From positions 186,001 to 250,000 of the forward strand of contig CAWUCO010000283.1 of assembly GCA_963920705.1 (NCBI GenBank): DNA of 64,000 bases. The letters are read 5' to 3'. Below the pieces are notes generated by a model. The model was not told the DNA's origin. It ran no database searches and was given only the letters and a program-made list of their open reading frames with translations. Below, one piece after another: positions 31,699-42,589 of the stretch. Position 1 is the stretch's first letter, and every line of letters starts with the position of its first letter. This DNA comes from Odiellus spinosus (taxonomy: Eukaryota; Arthropoda; Arachnida; Opiliones; Phalangiidae). A program made the position numbers and the translations under genes.

Positions 31699-32397
31699 AT
31701 GAAAATACATTTAAAGCAACAATTCATGGACTGGGATTCTTGTGAGAAAAACTATTATGAATATTGTAAAAAGACATTTTCGCCCATTCTAAGTAAAAAT
31801 GCACATGATACATAGGTCGAAAGTCATAACAAAACTGCGTGTAAAAAATCCAAAAATGGAGTGTATACTCCTTTGGAAGAAAAACTCAAGTATGCCAAAG
31901 TCAAAATGATTTGTGTACATTATGGTGAGTACCTGTCGAAAGCTAAGGGGCAAAGAAAATCGTCCACTTTCTCCAACTCTTGTCCTGCCCATGTTACGTA
32001 CTCGGCGAGTGCCAAATTGCAAGCTTTGTACGTATCATCTATTGATCTAACTCACAATCATGACATCGGGCCAGAACTTTATGAAAAATATCCGGCTAAT
32101 CGAGCACTGCGTCAAGCAAATGTAGATCAGAAGGCGAAAGTGTTAGATTTCGTCAAAGTTCGAGGTGATAATAAGCTTGTTCTAGGAGCGATTAGAACAG
32201 AGACGGGCAGATATGAAATTCCCAAGTCCCTACAAAACTTCAAATCAAAAGTGACACTCAAAGATCGGGAAAGAGTAACTGCAGACTCTGCGCAGAGACT
32301 TATTTTACAATTACAAAAAGACCAAAAAGATGATCCACAAATGGTAAATTTTAATCAAATAAACCTTTTGTGCTCCTTTTTGTTCAGGAAGGCATAA
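31699..32397 (+). pseudogene. MULE N-terminal protein with WRKY/GCM1-like zinc finger
   Basis: An ATG at 31699 opens a frame that runs to 32397, interrupted once by TAG at 31813-31815. Downstream of the stop lies CVHYGEYLSKAKGQRK, then CPAHVTY and THNHD. This C-x-H...C...HNH spacing is that of the WRKY/GCM1-type zinc finger at the N-terminus of many Mutator-like and ZSWIM3-like proteins, where it binds DNA. The part after it (LVLGAIRTETGRY, then LQKDQKDDPQM) resembles the region before the MULE transposase core. At 32342 coding meets GTAAAT, a possible splice donor, with TTTTTGTTCAG near 32388. The DDE core and SWIM finger expected next are absent. Confidence 0.6.
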
Positions 32398-33222
32398 AAC
32401 TACTACAAAATAATTAAGCATAATTTGAGACAAAGGGAGGGTGAAGAGGAAAAATAATTGAATTTTTATTGATTCAGCGTCTAAAATATAAGGCATGTTT
32501 GCGTCGTAGCAAAACAATCAGGAAATGTACAAAAGAAGGAAACCTTCAGATTTTGGCATTGAATTAATATGAGAACCTCCGATTAATCAAAGACACCCCA
32601 GGTCCTTTGGCTTAGTAAAATTCCAGCGACACGTGCCATGGCACACTCTCTGAATCGTTCTAAAATCTAGTTTATGATTATTTTCACGAGCACAATATAG
32701 CGCGTACAACAAAGCGTGTGGCGGATATTTGATGAAGCCAAAAGTGGACGTCTTGTGATTAGTCGGAGGGTCTTTTTTTTATTGAAAGATAAAATCAAAA
32801 TTTTTGCTGATATTTTGCAAAATTCAGAATGCTTTAATACTCGAACCAGTCTTATTTTTAATAATAAAATCGATAAAAGTGATACCGTTTTCTCTTCACC
32901 CTCCCTTTAATGGTTTTCATCTCGATATGTTTACGTAATACCAGAAGCTCATAAGAAACCAGTGGATTGACACTGATTTTGTCACGTGAAAATAGAGCCA
33001 CCATTTTGCCACGATATTGTATAAGCTCTGTACAAAGTAAGATTAGATCATCATGACTTTAGATAAATGTTACGTAACATCAGGATTTGTACCATCATAT
33101 TACAAACTTGCAAATAGTATTATGCTTTCTTTGGCATTACATTCAATAATATTTTTTATTAATTTAACATAGGTAGTCGAAGTATCTATAGAACCTTCGA
33201 CCAAGTACTTGGAGTTGATATT
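32398..33222. other. Gap where the transposase core would be expected
   Basis: About 800 bp without a convincing ORF. The DDE core and SWIM zinc finger may have been lost here by deletion. CATAG at about 33167-33172 is a possible splice acceptor for the downstream ORF. Confidence 0.4.
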
Positions 33223-34887
33223 TTGGCAAAGACCAAAGATAGTGAAATTGAGAAAAATGAGAGTCAAGATGGTGACGAAGAGGAGAGTCAAGATGGAGAG
33301 GAAGAGGAGAGAGAAGATGGTGACGAAGAGAAAAGTCAAGATGGTAACGAAGAGGAAAATCATGATGGAGATCAAGGGGAGAGGAGTCAAGATGGTGACG
33401 AAGAGGAGAGTCAAGATGGAGAGGAAGAGGAGAGAGATGGTGACGACGAGAAAAGTCAAGATGGTGACGAAGAGAAAAGTCAAGATGGTGACGAAGAGGG
33501 AAATCATGATGGAGATCAAGGGGAGAGGAGTCAAGATGGTAACGAAGAGGAGAGTCAAGATGGAGAGGAAGAGGAGAGAGATGGTGACGAAGAGGGAAAT
33601 CATGATGGAGAGGAAGAGGAGAGTCAAGATGGAGATGAAGAGAAGAGGGAATATGGTGACGGAGAGGGAAATCAAGATATAGACGTTGTTAAAAAAACAT
33701 CAGACTTAAAAAAAGATAGAAGAAAGAGAGACAAGCCCAACGAGACCAGAAGGAATCTGGAAGAAGATTTCGAAGAAACCGAAAATAATGGAAGCTCCGC
33801 CAAAATCGCACGATACTGTTCTAAGGATTATGAAGTAAAAGGGGATTTCAAGTTGCCCGAGGTTAAAGAACCCATGAAATTGGGTCTTGTGGGAAGACCG
33901 AAAGGTATTTTTCAAACTGTTATCGGGCTGAGAAGAAATAGACTGAAAAGAGTTAAATCAAATGTTGAAAAAAGTCCTCTCAGAGTTCAAAGCAACAGAC
34001 ATTCTTTATCACCTGTTAAAATGAAAGATGAAGAATATCCATACATTACAGAAAACGTCGAAGAAACAAGTATTTGGCTCAAAAAACCGACAATTTTAAA
34101 ATTAGAGCATAAAGCAGCTGTGCTTTCCAAAGTTTATATGCACAATGAAGTTATAGACGCTGCACAACTGATTCTAAAATCTCAATTCAAGAACGTAACT
34201 GCTGGATTAAATTCCTTATCTAGGACGAACGTAGATATTGGAAAATATAGAATCCCTTTTATTCGAAACACAGCCCCTAACGAAGGGTATTACGTACAGA
34301 TCGCCAACATTGGCGCACACTTCATTTGTGCTGCGGGGTTCTATAAGGACGAAGATGCCAGTATTTCCATATACGATTCTTTGAAATATGAAACCTTAAG
34401 TCACAGATTATCAAGATTGCCTCAACTGGTGTCCCTTATAAGCGCCCAGTTTAAAAACACAAAAGTGGAAAACTTAGATATAAAATTCATAAAAGTTACC
34501 GAGCAAGTAGAAGTAGAATGTGGAGCACACGCGGTAGCCAATGCTCTAAATGCTTGCTTGAATTCGGAGCCCGGATGCATTCAATACAATACGACAAAAA
34601 ACATTATGCGGACACATCTCAAAGATTGCTTGGAAAAAAGTCATCTATCACAATTTCCAATACGATCAAAAAACTCTTGCGAATTAAAGGTACTGCACGA
34701 AAGCAGGCATAGTCTTGTTTACTGCGTATGCAGAGAATCATACAAAGGTAGTAAAATGATTCAATGCGACGGTTGCTCGGAATGGTATCATGAAACATGC
34801 GTTAGCAGCGCAAAAAAACCTCCCAAAAAAGGATACCAATGGTTGTGCGAGTTTCGCTGTGACACCGAATGGATCGTATTGCCTTAA
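33223..34887 (+). CDS. Ulp1(C48)-like cysteine protease with C-terminal PHD finger
   Basis: This 554-aa intact ORF is probably the C-terminal part of a MULE-encoded protein. Residues about 10-155 are an acidic low-complexity tract of SQDGDEE repeats. A conserved block, LGLVGRPKGIFQTVIGL, follows near 220. Residues about 355-450 form a Ulp1/SENP-like protease: GAHFICAAG (His), SIYDSL (Asp), then EQVEVECGAHAVANA (Gln and nucleophilic Cys). The last 60 residues are a PHD finger (CVCRESYKGSKMIQCDGCSE, WYHETC ... WLC). Such proteases cleave ubiquitin-like modifiers, and PHD fingers read histone tails; both would act in the nucleus. A real start could lie in an upstream exon. The function in transposition is unknown. 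Confidence 0.8.
   Translation: MAKTKDSEIEKNESQDGDEEESQDGEEEEREDGDEEKSQDGNEEENHDGDQGERSQDGDEEESQDGEEEERDGDDEKSQDGDEEKSQDGDEEGNHDGDQGERSQDGNEEESQDGEEEERDGDEEGNHDGEEEESQDGDEEKREYGDGEGNQDIDVVKKTSDLKKDRRKRDKPNETRRNLEEDFEETENNGSSAKIARYCSKDYEVKGDFKLPEVKEPMKLGLVGRPKGIFQTVIGLRRNRLKRVKSNVEKSPLRVQSNRHSLSPVKMKDEEYPYITENVEETSIWLKKPTILKLEHKAAVLSKVYMHNEVIDAAQLILKSQFKNVTAGLNSLSRTNVDIGKYRIPFIRNTAPNEGYYVQIANIGAHFICAAGFYKDEDASISIYDSLKYETLSHRLSRLPQLVSLISAQFKNTKVENLDIKFIKVTEQVEVECGAHAVANALNACLNSEPGCIQYNTTKNIMRTHLKDCLEKSHLSQFPIRSKNSCELKVLHESRHSLVYCVCRESYKGSKMIQCDGCSEWYHETCVSSAKKPPKKGYQWLCEFRCDTEWIVLP
33240..33680 (+). repeat. In-frame acidic coding repeat of the protease-PHD ORF
   Basis: A purine-rich tandem repeat (units around GAGAGTCAAGATGG) encoding SQDGDEE-type peptides, with a longer period of about 160 bp visible as two near copies (about 33365-33510 and 33510-33600). 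The antisense and +2 frames stay open only because of this. Confidence 0.85.
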
Positions 34888-35216
34888 TCGATCAAGTCTG
34901 TAATTAAAATTTTAATCCCAGTCTTTTGCCAGTTATTTGCGTTTATTCAGAAAAAATAAATATAATTTTATAAAACACTATATATATGTAATTGAAATTT
35001 AGCTTTATTCTTCCTGTTCGAACAAAGCAGTGATTAACTAGTACGAAAGGGATAGACAACTTCATTTTAAAATGCGCCCCTGGCAAAGAATTATCTTACT
35101 GCATACTGATGCTATAGTCGTGATAGTATTTGATTTTAAGTCAACAAATCACTGTACAGGATACAGGACATTGTCAGATAAAATTTCCAAATGTGCCATA
35201 ACTTTTAATTTTTTAG
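34888..35216. other. 3' flank of the protease-PHD ORF
   Basis: It contains an AATAAA at about 34954, a plausible polyadenylation signal about 70 bp after the stop. Nothing else recognised. Confidence 0.4.
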
Positions 35217-36994
35217 AAGGGCTCACTGGACATTTCTATGATAAGAAAAGGTATTTTCTGGTACACTAAATCTGGCAGTGTCAAATATTTTTTAAAATTA
35301 CCAATAACTTTTAATTGTCCAATAACAAAATAACCTGATTTCCCTCCCTGCATGACTTTAGTTATCTACCATAGATATATAAAAAAATTAACTAGATACA
35401 CAGTTGTTTTTATTGTCGATGTACGAAACTACGAAATAGCTTTTCACGAGCGTGACATTTAAGGCGGATGCCCACAGACACGTTTTCGCGCGTTTCACGC
35501 TCGCGCGCCCATTCAAGCCTATGGGCGCGTGAGCGTGAAACGCGCGAAAATGTATCTGTGTGCATCCGGCTTTAAACAGCCAAAGGCGAGCATTAGCGCG
35601 TGAAAATATTTCCTATTCCTGACTTTTTTGGCCGCGTGTCTTGGGTGGATTGTGGATCTAGTTCATATTTAATCCATCTATGTTATCTACAGAGCCCGGC
35701 AAGTTGGCGCGGCGATAGTTTCCGCTCCCGACTCGCGAATATTACAATGTTAACTGGGCTCATAAATTAATGATTGACGTATTAATTAAGATTAGTGATT
35801 GGCGCGCCAATTATTAATCCATGCTGGGTCATATTAAAAAAAATCGCCGCAAATATGGCTGAAATCCTTGGCAATCCTTGTTCTGAAATTTGCCCCTTTA
35901 AAATGCTCTTCCCTTAAGCGCACAGTCTAGCTTTGACTGTACAACTTGTTTTGTACAACGTCGTCTGCTAAGCTAGAAAAGAAGGCGACTTTAAAGGGGA
36001 TTTAAAAAAAGGATAGTCCTTTTAAGCCCCGGCCAGATATGACCACTTTATATATAAGCATTCCCGATATTCCTTCTATTGTCTACTATGGTGGCGATGC
36101 CTGTGTATCGACGGGCAGGGCGGTGCGGCAATAATTGAAAGTCGCGAATAGGAAACAGTCTTAGAGATAAAGAATTTAATTTATTTTGAATTTATGAATA
36201 TACACCTAAGCGTACATTTACATTTATAACTACCATAACAAACATTCATCATGGAAAAACAGGGCCAATTAGTGGCCAAAATAGTGTATAAGCTATATCT
36301 CAAAAACGGGCTAAAATAGTTTGACCCGCGCGGCCGATTCTATTTTGGCCTGTTAAAAAACGACGCCCGGAAACCGGGCGAAAATAGCCTACAGTCGTTT
36401 CCGAGATATTTTCGTCTAAAAAATCTGACGCTCGGAAACCGGGCCAAAATAGTTTGACCCGCGCGGCCGATTCTATTTTAGCCTGTTATAAAACGAAGCC
36501 CGGAAACCGGGCGAAAATAGCTCATAGTCGTTTCCGAGATATTTTCGCCTAAAAAATCTGACGCTCGGAAACCGGGCCAAAATAGTTTGACCCGCGCGGC
36601 CGATTCTATTTTAGCCTGTTATAAAACGAAGCCCAGAAACCGGGCGAAAATAGCCTACAGTCGTTTCCGAGATATTTTCACCTAGAAAATCTGACGCCCG
36701 GAGACCGGGCCAAAATAGTTTGACCCGCGCGGCCGATTCTATTTTGGCCTGTTAAAAACGAAGCCCGGAAACCGGGCGAAAATAGCTCATAGTCGTTTCC
36801 GAGATATTTTCGCCTAAAAAATCAGACGCCCGGCAACCGGGCCGAAATAGCTGACAAATAAGTGGCGGCTATTTTCGCCCGGTTTCCGGGCCAAAATAGC
36901 TGCGCTTTTAGAGGCCGCTATTTAGGCCCGGAAACCGGGCGAAAATAGTATAGGGCTAATTTCGCCCGGAAACCGGGCCTAAATAGACACTTCG
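35217..36994 (-). repeat. MULE right terminal inverted repeat
   Basis: About 1.78 kb, inverted to 23635-25113. It is longer because it has more copies of the palindromic GCCCGGTTTCCGGGC module (about four long units at 36300-36860 against two on the left). It contains the same two MITE-like segments. Confidence 0.9.
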
Positions 36995-37003
36995 AAATTC
37001 TTG

Positions 37004-37835
37004 ACCATGTTTGACGAGTGACGACGCATCATAGAGACCAGCGAGAAGACGGCGGACCAACCCCTAACCTAGCCCAACCACACCAAAAAATAACGTTTTA
37101 GATTAGGCGTTTGGTCCTCCGTCTACTAACGCTTACGCAACTATATAATTCCAGGGGAGTTCGCATCTTTTAAAAGCCAAGGTAATATTTTCTTAAAGTC
37201 CGTTATATAAGCTAAAATATCATTAGGATTCGGCATCTCTGATTATTTATACGAGTTGCAACCCAAGTTTCTCGTTTTTTAGCTCTTTAGTTTTGGCTAA
37301 AGGGGGTAAAGCGCAAACTGAAAGCGTACTTGTTATACGTTTTCATTAAAGACACGCGTTTAAATTATGAACTTTAATTAAAATTGAGATTTACGAGATA
37401 GACATTTATTATACGACGTACTGTCGATATAGTTCCTTGACCGCGACTGAGGTGGCTTCCTCCGTCATTTACTAGGAGCTGTAATTAACGCGTAAACATA
37501 AAGGCGCTGGCGCCATGTATCAAGTTCCCAGCAATACTTAAGTTTAAATTTGGAACTGATCCCGCGATCGAAGGAAAGCTGAGAAAAAGGAAATTGAATT
37601 TTCTTTGCCCCTTTATTTATAAAAAAAAATTATTAGAGCAAAGTACCCCATTCGACAGAATGTTAAATTTAGGCCCAAATCAACCGCAACTTTATTCAAA
37701 TATTAATCGTTTTCTCTCTTTAGAAAATTAGACTAACATGGGTTAGCCATTGAAATGTTTTAACTCTATTTTCTTATCTTTGGAGATATGAGTTTGTGTA
37801 GAGTTACAGCGCTGATACCAAGTTACTATTTCCTA
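37004..37835. other. Unassigned sequence right of the MULE
   Basis: No repeat or gene recognised. This may be the original host flank. Confidence 0.4.
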
Positions 37836-37995
37836 GGCCTGTGCGAGTACTCGACTATTACTCGTCGAGTATCGAATCGAGTACTCGACTCGATACTCGA
37901 CACACCAAATTTCTATTACTCGAGTAGCAAAAACTTCCCCTTCAATTACTCGTCAAGGCTTAAATGTCGCTCGAGTACTCGATGTTTTATTTAAT
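37836..37995 (+). repeat. hAT-like terminal sequence with TCGAGTACTCG palindromes
   Basis: It begins TAGGCCTGTGCGAGTACTCG and continues with several TCGAGTACTCG and TCGAGTATCGA palindromes. Multiple GAGTACTCG-type motifs next to a TAGGCCTGTGCGAG end are common at hAT element termini. The opposite end was not found, so this is a fragment. Confidence 0.45.
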
Positions 37996-38127
37996 TTAGC
38001 TTGCATTTTTTTCATGATTTATGTTTATAACAATAAATTTGATAGTGCTTAGTTCTTACCTTTTACAGAATATAAATTAACTTTGGGTCGAAAAAATGCA
38101 TCGCCAATTCGAGTGTGAGGTGATATC

Positions 38128-38194
38128 CCAGTGCCAACTTACTCGGATACTCCCTCGCCTGTACAGGCGGGTTAACTGATTAAGTTGGCATTGG
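38128..38194 (+). other. Hairpin-forming sequence, function unknown
   Basis: Arms CAGTGCCAACTTA and TAAGTTGGCATTG enclose an inner GCCTGTACAGGC palindrome. It could form a 67-nt stem-loop. No conserved ncRNA family recognised. Confidence 0.4.
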
Positions 38195-39569
38195 TAAATA
38201 GACTAACCTTGTGGGGAAACAAGCGAGAGGAGATAAAAAACCTCCCCCTACCACCTCTCATAGGTAAAACGATATACTAAAAAAACCCGTGAGAGTGGGA
38301 TGATGCTCAGAAATCATCTGCGCATCCAATCCATCCCAAAACTAGTATTCTTTAGTATTAAAGCTTGGACGTTTTATATAAAATGTGCACGATTAAAACA
38401 CAGTGCCAGGCCCTCTTGTATGTTTTTACACTTATATTTTTTATTTTGGGATGAACTATATGGAGGGAAAGTTTAAAAAAAAAAAACGGTCATGTTGGGG
38501 CAAGGGAACCTTCCAAAACAAAGAAAGTTTTTCAGAAGCGTTATTTTTCTCACAATTAAATTGTAAGGGAGCAGACTTATTTTACTTACCTTTAATATTT
38601 TTTGTTGTTAGGCCTACTTCATACACTGTAAAATTACCTTTATTAGACTACTCAAGACATCCTAAATTTAATTATCTTGATAAGCTCCATTGCGCATTAC
38701 GACCTGTTTCAATATTACTTAACAAATAATAATAAGTTACTTACCTGTTTCTGTTAATCACTAAACACATTTGTTTATTCTAAAAAACAAAAAAAAACTT
38801 TGTTATCAAAAATATAATTTTATAAAAACCTTGTTTTCGGAAATCACATGACCCCTGATCTCATAAACCCCTTCCGGTTAACGGCGCATGCGACATAAAA
38901 AGGAGTTACGCCGGTAACCTGAGGAGGAGTAACACTTTTGTCTGGGACCGCGAAAAGTTAACGCTAAGAAAACTATGTAAACTTTATTCTAAAAGTCAGG
39001 ATAATAAAACGTGATATCTAAGTTATAAGATAGCCGCTTAACTCGTTTTTACTTGCGGCCTAATATTTAGATGACCATGGCTTTAAGTACATTGACTTTA
39101 AGTACATAAGACTTTTTTCAAAACACAAACATTCAATTAAATCTGTACCAACACAGTGCCATAATTACTTATGCCTAACCCAACCTAAATTAAACTAAAC
39201 AAAACTAATTAAATATTGTTTTCTTATGTATAAAAATCTATATAAAAATTTCTCGAGAGTTTAGCAAGCGAAGGTAAGCCTCTGCTAAATTTATACTTCT
39301 CGGGAATTTTTCTGGGCAGTGCGACTGCCGCACTCCCCGAGTAAACAATGGGTAAGCCTTGGCGCATCGCAATTAATTAAGTGTGTGTAACTTTCTTAAT
39401 AATCCATTCCGGTGGAAACTTTTGCACCATAATTTTTTTCTCATTATACTGAATTGAAAATAAAATAAAAGCTTAAGTAGCTATTTTTCAACCTAGCCAC
39501 AAATCATTTTAAACAGGTCGGAATGTGTAATGGAATTAGATATAATTAAAGTGTATGGAGTAGGCCTAA
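38195..39569. other. AT-rich sequence, no gene seen
   Basis: The longest ORF (38403-38729) shows no recognisable domain and low-complexity AT-rich composition. A fragment near 39410-39450 belongs to the fold-back MITE of 21850-22540. Confidence 0.4.
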
Positions 39570-39843
39570 GTCGCCAATCACGAGCGAGTACACGTATTTT
39601 TAAATACGTGTACTCGCCGTTGATCGGCGACAGGAACAGCAAGAAATATTTTAAAAAATATGGCTCGTGCTCGCCTAGTTCGCCGAGCTAGGCAGCCAAG
39701 GCTTAGCATCTTCAAGTTTCGGAACTTTGGAAATTGATTATAGAATAACGAAATATTTTTGGTGAGTTATATTATTGTTTTTCTCATTATTTTAGCATTC
39801 TTAATCGATTAAAAATAGGTTGTTTCGGCCTTTCATTCTCCCT
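39570..39843. mobile_element. 5'-truncated TTAA MITE
   Basis: It matches the right half and palindromic centre of the complete MITE at 41824-42300. The right end CTTTCATTCTCCC is followed by TTAA at 39844-39847. The left arm is missing. Confidence 0.8.
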
Positions 39844-39847
39844 TTAA

Positions 39848-40034
39848 ATGGCAAATGTTGCAAACAGATTCTTCCCCTTGTTGCCCAAAATGGTCCAAAA
39901 TTTTAGTTTTCTTGGTCCTTTTAGCTAGTAAATGTTCTTCTTCAGCTTGAGACTTGTCAGAAAATTCTTGCGATTCAGATATTACATTGTCATCATAAAA
40001 GAATCCACGCCTTCTTTTCTTTTATTCTGAGCCA
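39848..40034 (-). pseudogene. Possible transposase N-terminus with zinc-finger start
   Basis: On the minus strand an ATG at 40034 (MAQNKRK) is followed, after a one-base frameshift, by an open stretch including GFFYDDNVISES, KRTKKTKILDHFG and SVCNICHLK. Exactly there the TTAA MITE interrupts it. A C-x2-C finger after a short basic, acidic leader is typical of BED-finger hAT transposases and some host zinc-finger proteins. No continuation was found on the far side of the MITE. Confidence 0.3.
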
Positions 40035-40094
40035 TTTAGTTCCGAGTTAAAAATATTTATTTAAATTTTATAACGGATTCGGGGAGATCTTAAC

Positions 40095-40670
40095 CCTGGC
40101 CGAGAAGAGTTGGGGAAAACCCCCCTTCTCAACGTTGAGACGTTTATCGTAACCCTAGGCATTCGGTAACTGCACCACAAAGACCCGTAGAGGGAGGAGA
40201 TGACTGGAGTGGAAGGTTGATGTGGACTATATTAGTGAGGGACGCCTCGCTAATATGGCCCGCTGAGATCGGACACTAGAGGTTGGACCTTGGTGTGAGG
40301 ATGGTCGGAGGTGATTATAACAGTGGGAGATGTCCCATTGCGTATAATCGCCTTCAACTGTCCAGCATCGAGGTTTGACCGTAAAGTGGATGGTGGAATG
40401 CGATAATATACAATTGGAGACGTCCTGTTGTATATAATTGCACGACACCTGAAACTCATTGTGGCAGCCACGCTTAAAGGAGGTAATTCCCGTGAAACGG
40501 AATTGAACGATAAGCTGGCATGATTACGTCTCTAGACTTTTGGCTCCACGAGCTAGGTCACGTGATTTCCGGTTACACAGGATATCCGCTTACACAATAA
40601 GTGACACACAGATACGACCAGTGTAAAACCTCCCCCTGAACTAAAGTTCAGTCGGGGAAGTAAAAAGAAA
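40095..40670 (-). mobile_element. H element fragment (copy H4), 5' part
   Basis: Minus orientation with the terminal hairpin at 40628-40661. The inner boundary is near 40095. The two antisense 73-aa ORFs are family repeats, not genes. Confidence 0.85.
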
Positions 40671-41494
40671 AAATGCGTGAATAGTAATTGTGGGAGTGAT
40701 TCCCGATACATAAAATACAAATAAATCAAGTTTATACCGTTTCCAAAACCTAGGAAAAAAATGCCTTATGTTATGTTGGATCGAACGTGGCGGCATATTG
40801 GATAAATTTGACGTTAGTAGCATTCGTATGTTCCCTGCATTTTGTTGGAAGAAAGGGGCCAACTAGGGATCATCCGAATATAACAGTTTGAGAAATAGAT
40901 GAGTATATAGTAAGAATGCCTTTAGTACCCAATTTTTCGCTCCCAGAAGCAAGACGTCTACCTTTCGCGATAGGAGACATTACTTGACTAGATTTATTAT
41001 CTTTTTTTTTTGTATTTGATCTACGATGTAATCCCTCGTCAGTTTTTCACCATAAAATGGACTGGGCGTAAAGCCCCCACTATTGTCAAAAAACGATGTT
41101 GCAGTACAGTTCGACGTATCTTCTTTACCCCCAAAAGGTGGTATACTGTGTGTCATATTGCATAGTCAGGGCGCAATAACTGTGTGGCTTTCTCTACCTG
41201 ATAAATAACATTTTTATTACCATGTACATATAAGGGACATCTCAAACTAGACTAGTACGGTTGTAACTTAAGAAAAAGATCTAGGCCTTGGAGTGCAGAC
41301 GACATTTCCGTCGACGACTAAGAGAAATGACGTCAGATTTGTTTACAATGTAAAGTCTTTCAAACATTTGGGATATCATAATCATTATCATACAATAAGT
41401 AGAATAAGGAACTATCGAAACTTAAAATCATTATTACAAAAGCTACATTTTACACAAAATTTGCGAAAAACGTAAGGCAATATTAAAAAAAAAT
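40671..41494. other. Unassigned sequence
   Basis: No gene or repeat recognised, except GGAACTATCGAAACTTAAA near 41409, which recurs near 49291. Confidence 0.4.
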
Positions 41495-41823
41495 TTAAGG
41501 TTAGCTACGTAATTAGATGGTTATTTTTTGAGCACGACCTTTTTTACTAAAATTCAAACTACAGCCTTTTTTTTATCGGTATGAGCACAAAATCTTGTTT
41601 TGTTTAACTTCCGATAAAAATAAAAAAACAGTAGGTGGGATTGGTATTTAAAAAAAAAAATTCAAGTATTTACTAAATTTAAAATTCCTAATTTTCACTA
41701 ACAGTCGTTTAATTTAACTGGAATAGGTGTTCTTATAAGCTTCTTACCTCGACATATTGCCCATTTTACTTCAGGTAAGCTCATTTAGTATTACAACGAT
41801 AAGAAAACCACAAGAGCCATTAA

Positions 41824-42300
41824 AGGGAGAATGAACGGCCAAAACAACCTATTTTTAATCGATTAACAATGCTATAATAATGAGAAAAACAATAATATAA
41901 CTCACCAAAAATATTTCGTTATTTTATAATCAATTTCCAAAGTTTAGAAACTTTGCAGATGCTAAGGCTTCACTGCCTAGGTCGGCGAACTAGGCGAGCA
42001 CGAGCCGTATTTTTTTTAATATTCCCGTCTGATCTAGTCGCCAATCACGAGCGAGTACGCGTATTTTTAAAATACGCGTACTCGCTCGTGATTGGCGACA
42101 AGAACAGCCGCGAATATTTAAAAAAATACAGATCGTTCTAGCCTAGTTCACCGAGCTCGGCAGCCTAGGCTTAGCGTCGGAACTTTGGGAATTGATTATA
42201 AAATAACGAAATATTTTTGGGGAATTATATTATTGTTTTATCATTATTTTAGCATTCTTAATTTATTAAAAATAGGTTTTTTCGGCCTTTCATTCTCCCT
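41824..42300. mobile_element. Complete 477-bp TTAA MITE inside the left arm of E
   Basis: The ends AGGGAGAATGAACGGCC and GGCCTTTCATTCTCCCT are inverted (one mismatch), with TTAA at 41820-41823 and 42301-42304. The right arm of E has the uninterrupted sequence CTTAATGGC at the corresponding site, giving direct evidence of a TTAA duplication. The centre is a perfect-looking palindrome (AATCACGAGCGAGTACGCGT and complement) near 42044-42107. Confidence 0.9.
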
Positions 42301-42581
42301 TTAAGTTTTTGTTTTTCAAGCATTGTTTGTGACGAATTTATTTCTCCAATGATAATATAAATATCAAGTCTTTCAAAAAATTTATTTGAACAAGAATACA
42401 ATGTATTTTATACTATAGTTATTTCATGATTAAAATTTCTTGCGAGGAAGGTTCGTCTGGCGAGGAATGTTCGACTTGCGAGGAAGATTCGACTTGATAA
42501 GAAGATTCTATTTGTGACAGAAGGTTTTTTTTTGTTGGCGATAGCATAAGCTGCCTCCTGGTGATGTTTTTTAATTCTAAC

Positions 42582-42589
42582 TATAAAAG
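42582..42589 (+). promoter_or_regulatory. TATA box of the zinc-knuckle gene
   Basis: TATAAAAG just inside the left arm, about 30 bp upstream of CTTCTATTCATCG, a plausible start. The transcript would begin near 42613, with a 5' intron from GTAAGA at 42694 to an acceptor TTTTTAG at 42897 (or CTTTAG at 42911). Confidence 0.55.

Larger units (their letters stand above)
23635..36994. mobile_element. 13.36-kb Mutator-like (MULE) transposon with long TIRs
   Basis: Flanked by the exact 9-bp direct repeat AAATTCTTG at 23626-23634 and 36995-37003, the target-duplication length of Mutator-like elements. Inverted repeats at 23635-25113 and 35217-36994 match through their length; the outermost 4 bp differ, then GTGTCTATTTAGGCCCGG is shared. 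Between them are a zinc-finger ORF (31699-32397) and a Ulp1-PHD ORF (33223-34887), plus nested insertions: a 197-bp MITE, two minisatellites, an H element and a TTAA MITE. No DDE transposase core was found, so it is probably non-autonomous now. Confidence 0.85.

Noticed and set aside
33100-33675. 191-aa antisense ORF of Ile/Leu/Ser/Thr-rich repeats, like membrane segments
   Set aside because: A mirror of the acidic repeat in the protease-PHD ORF on the other strand.
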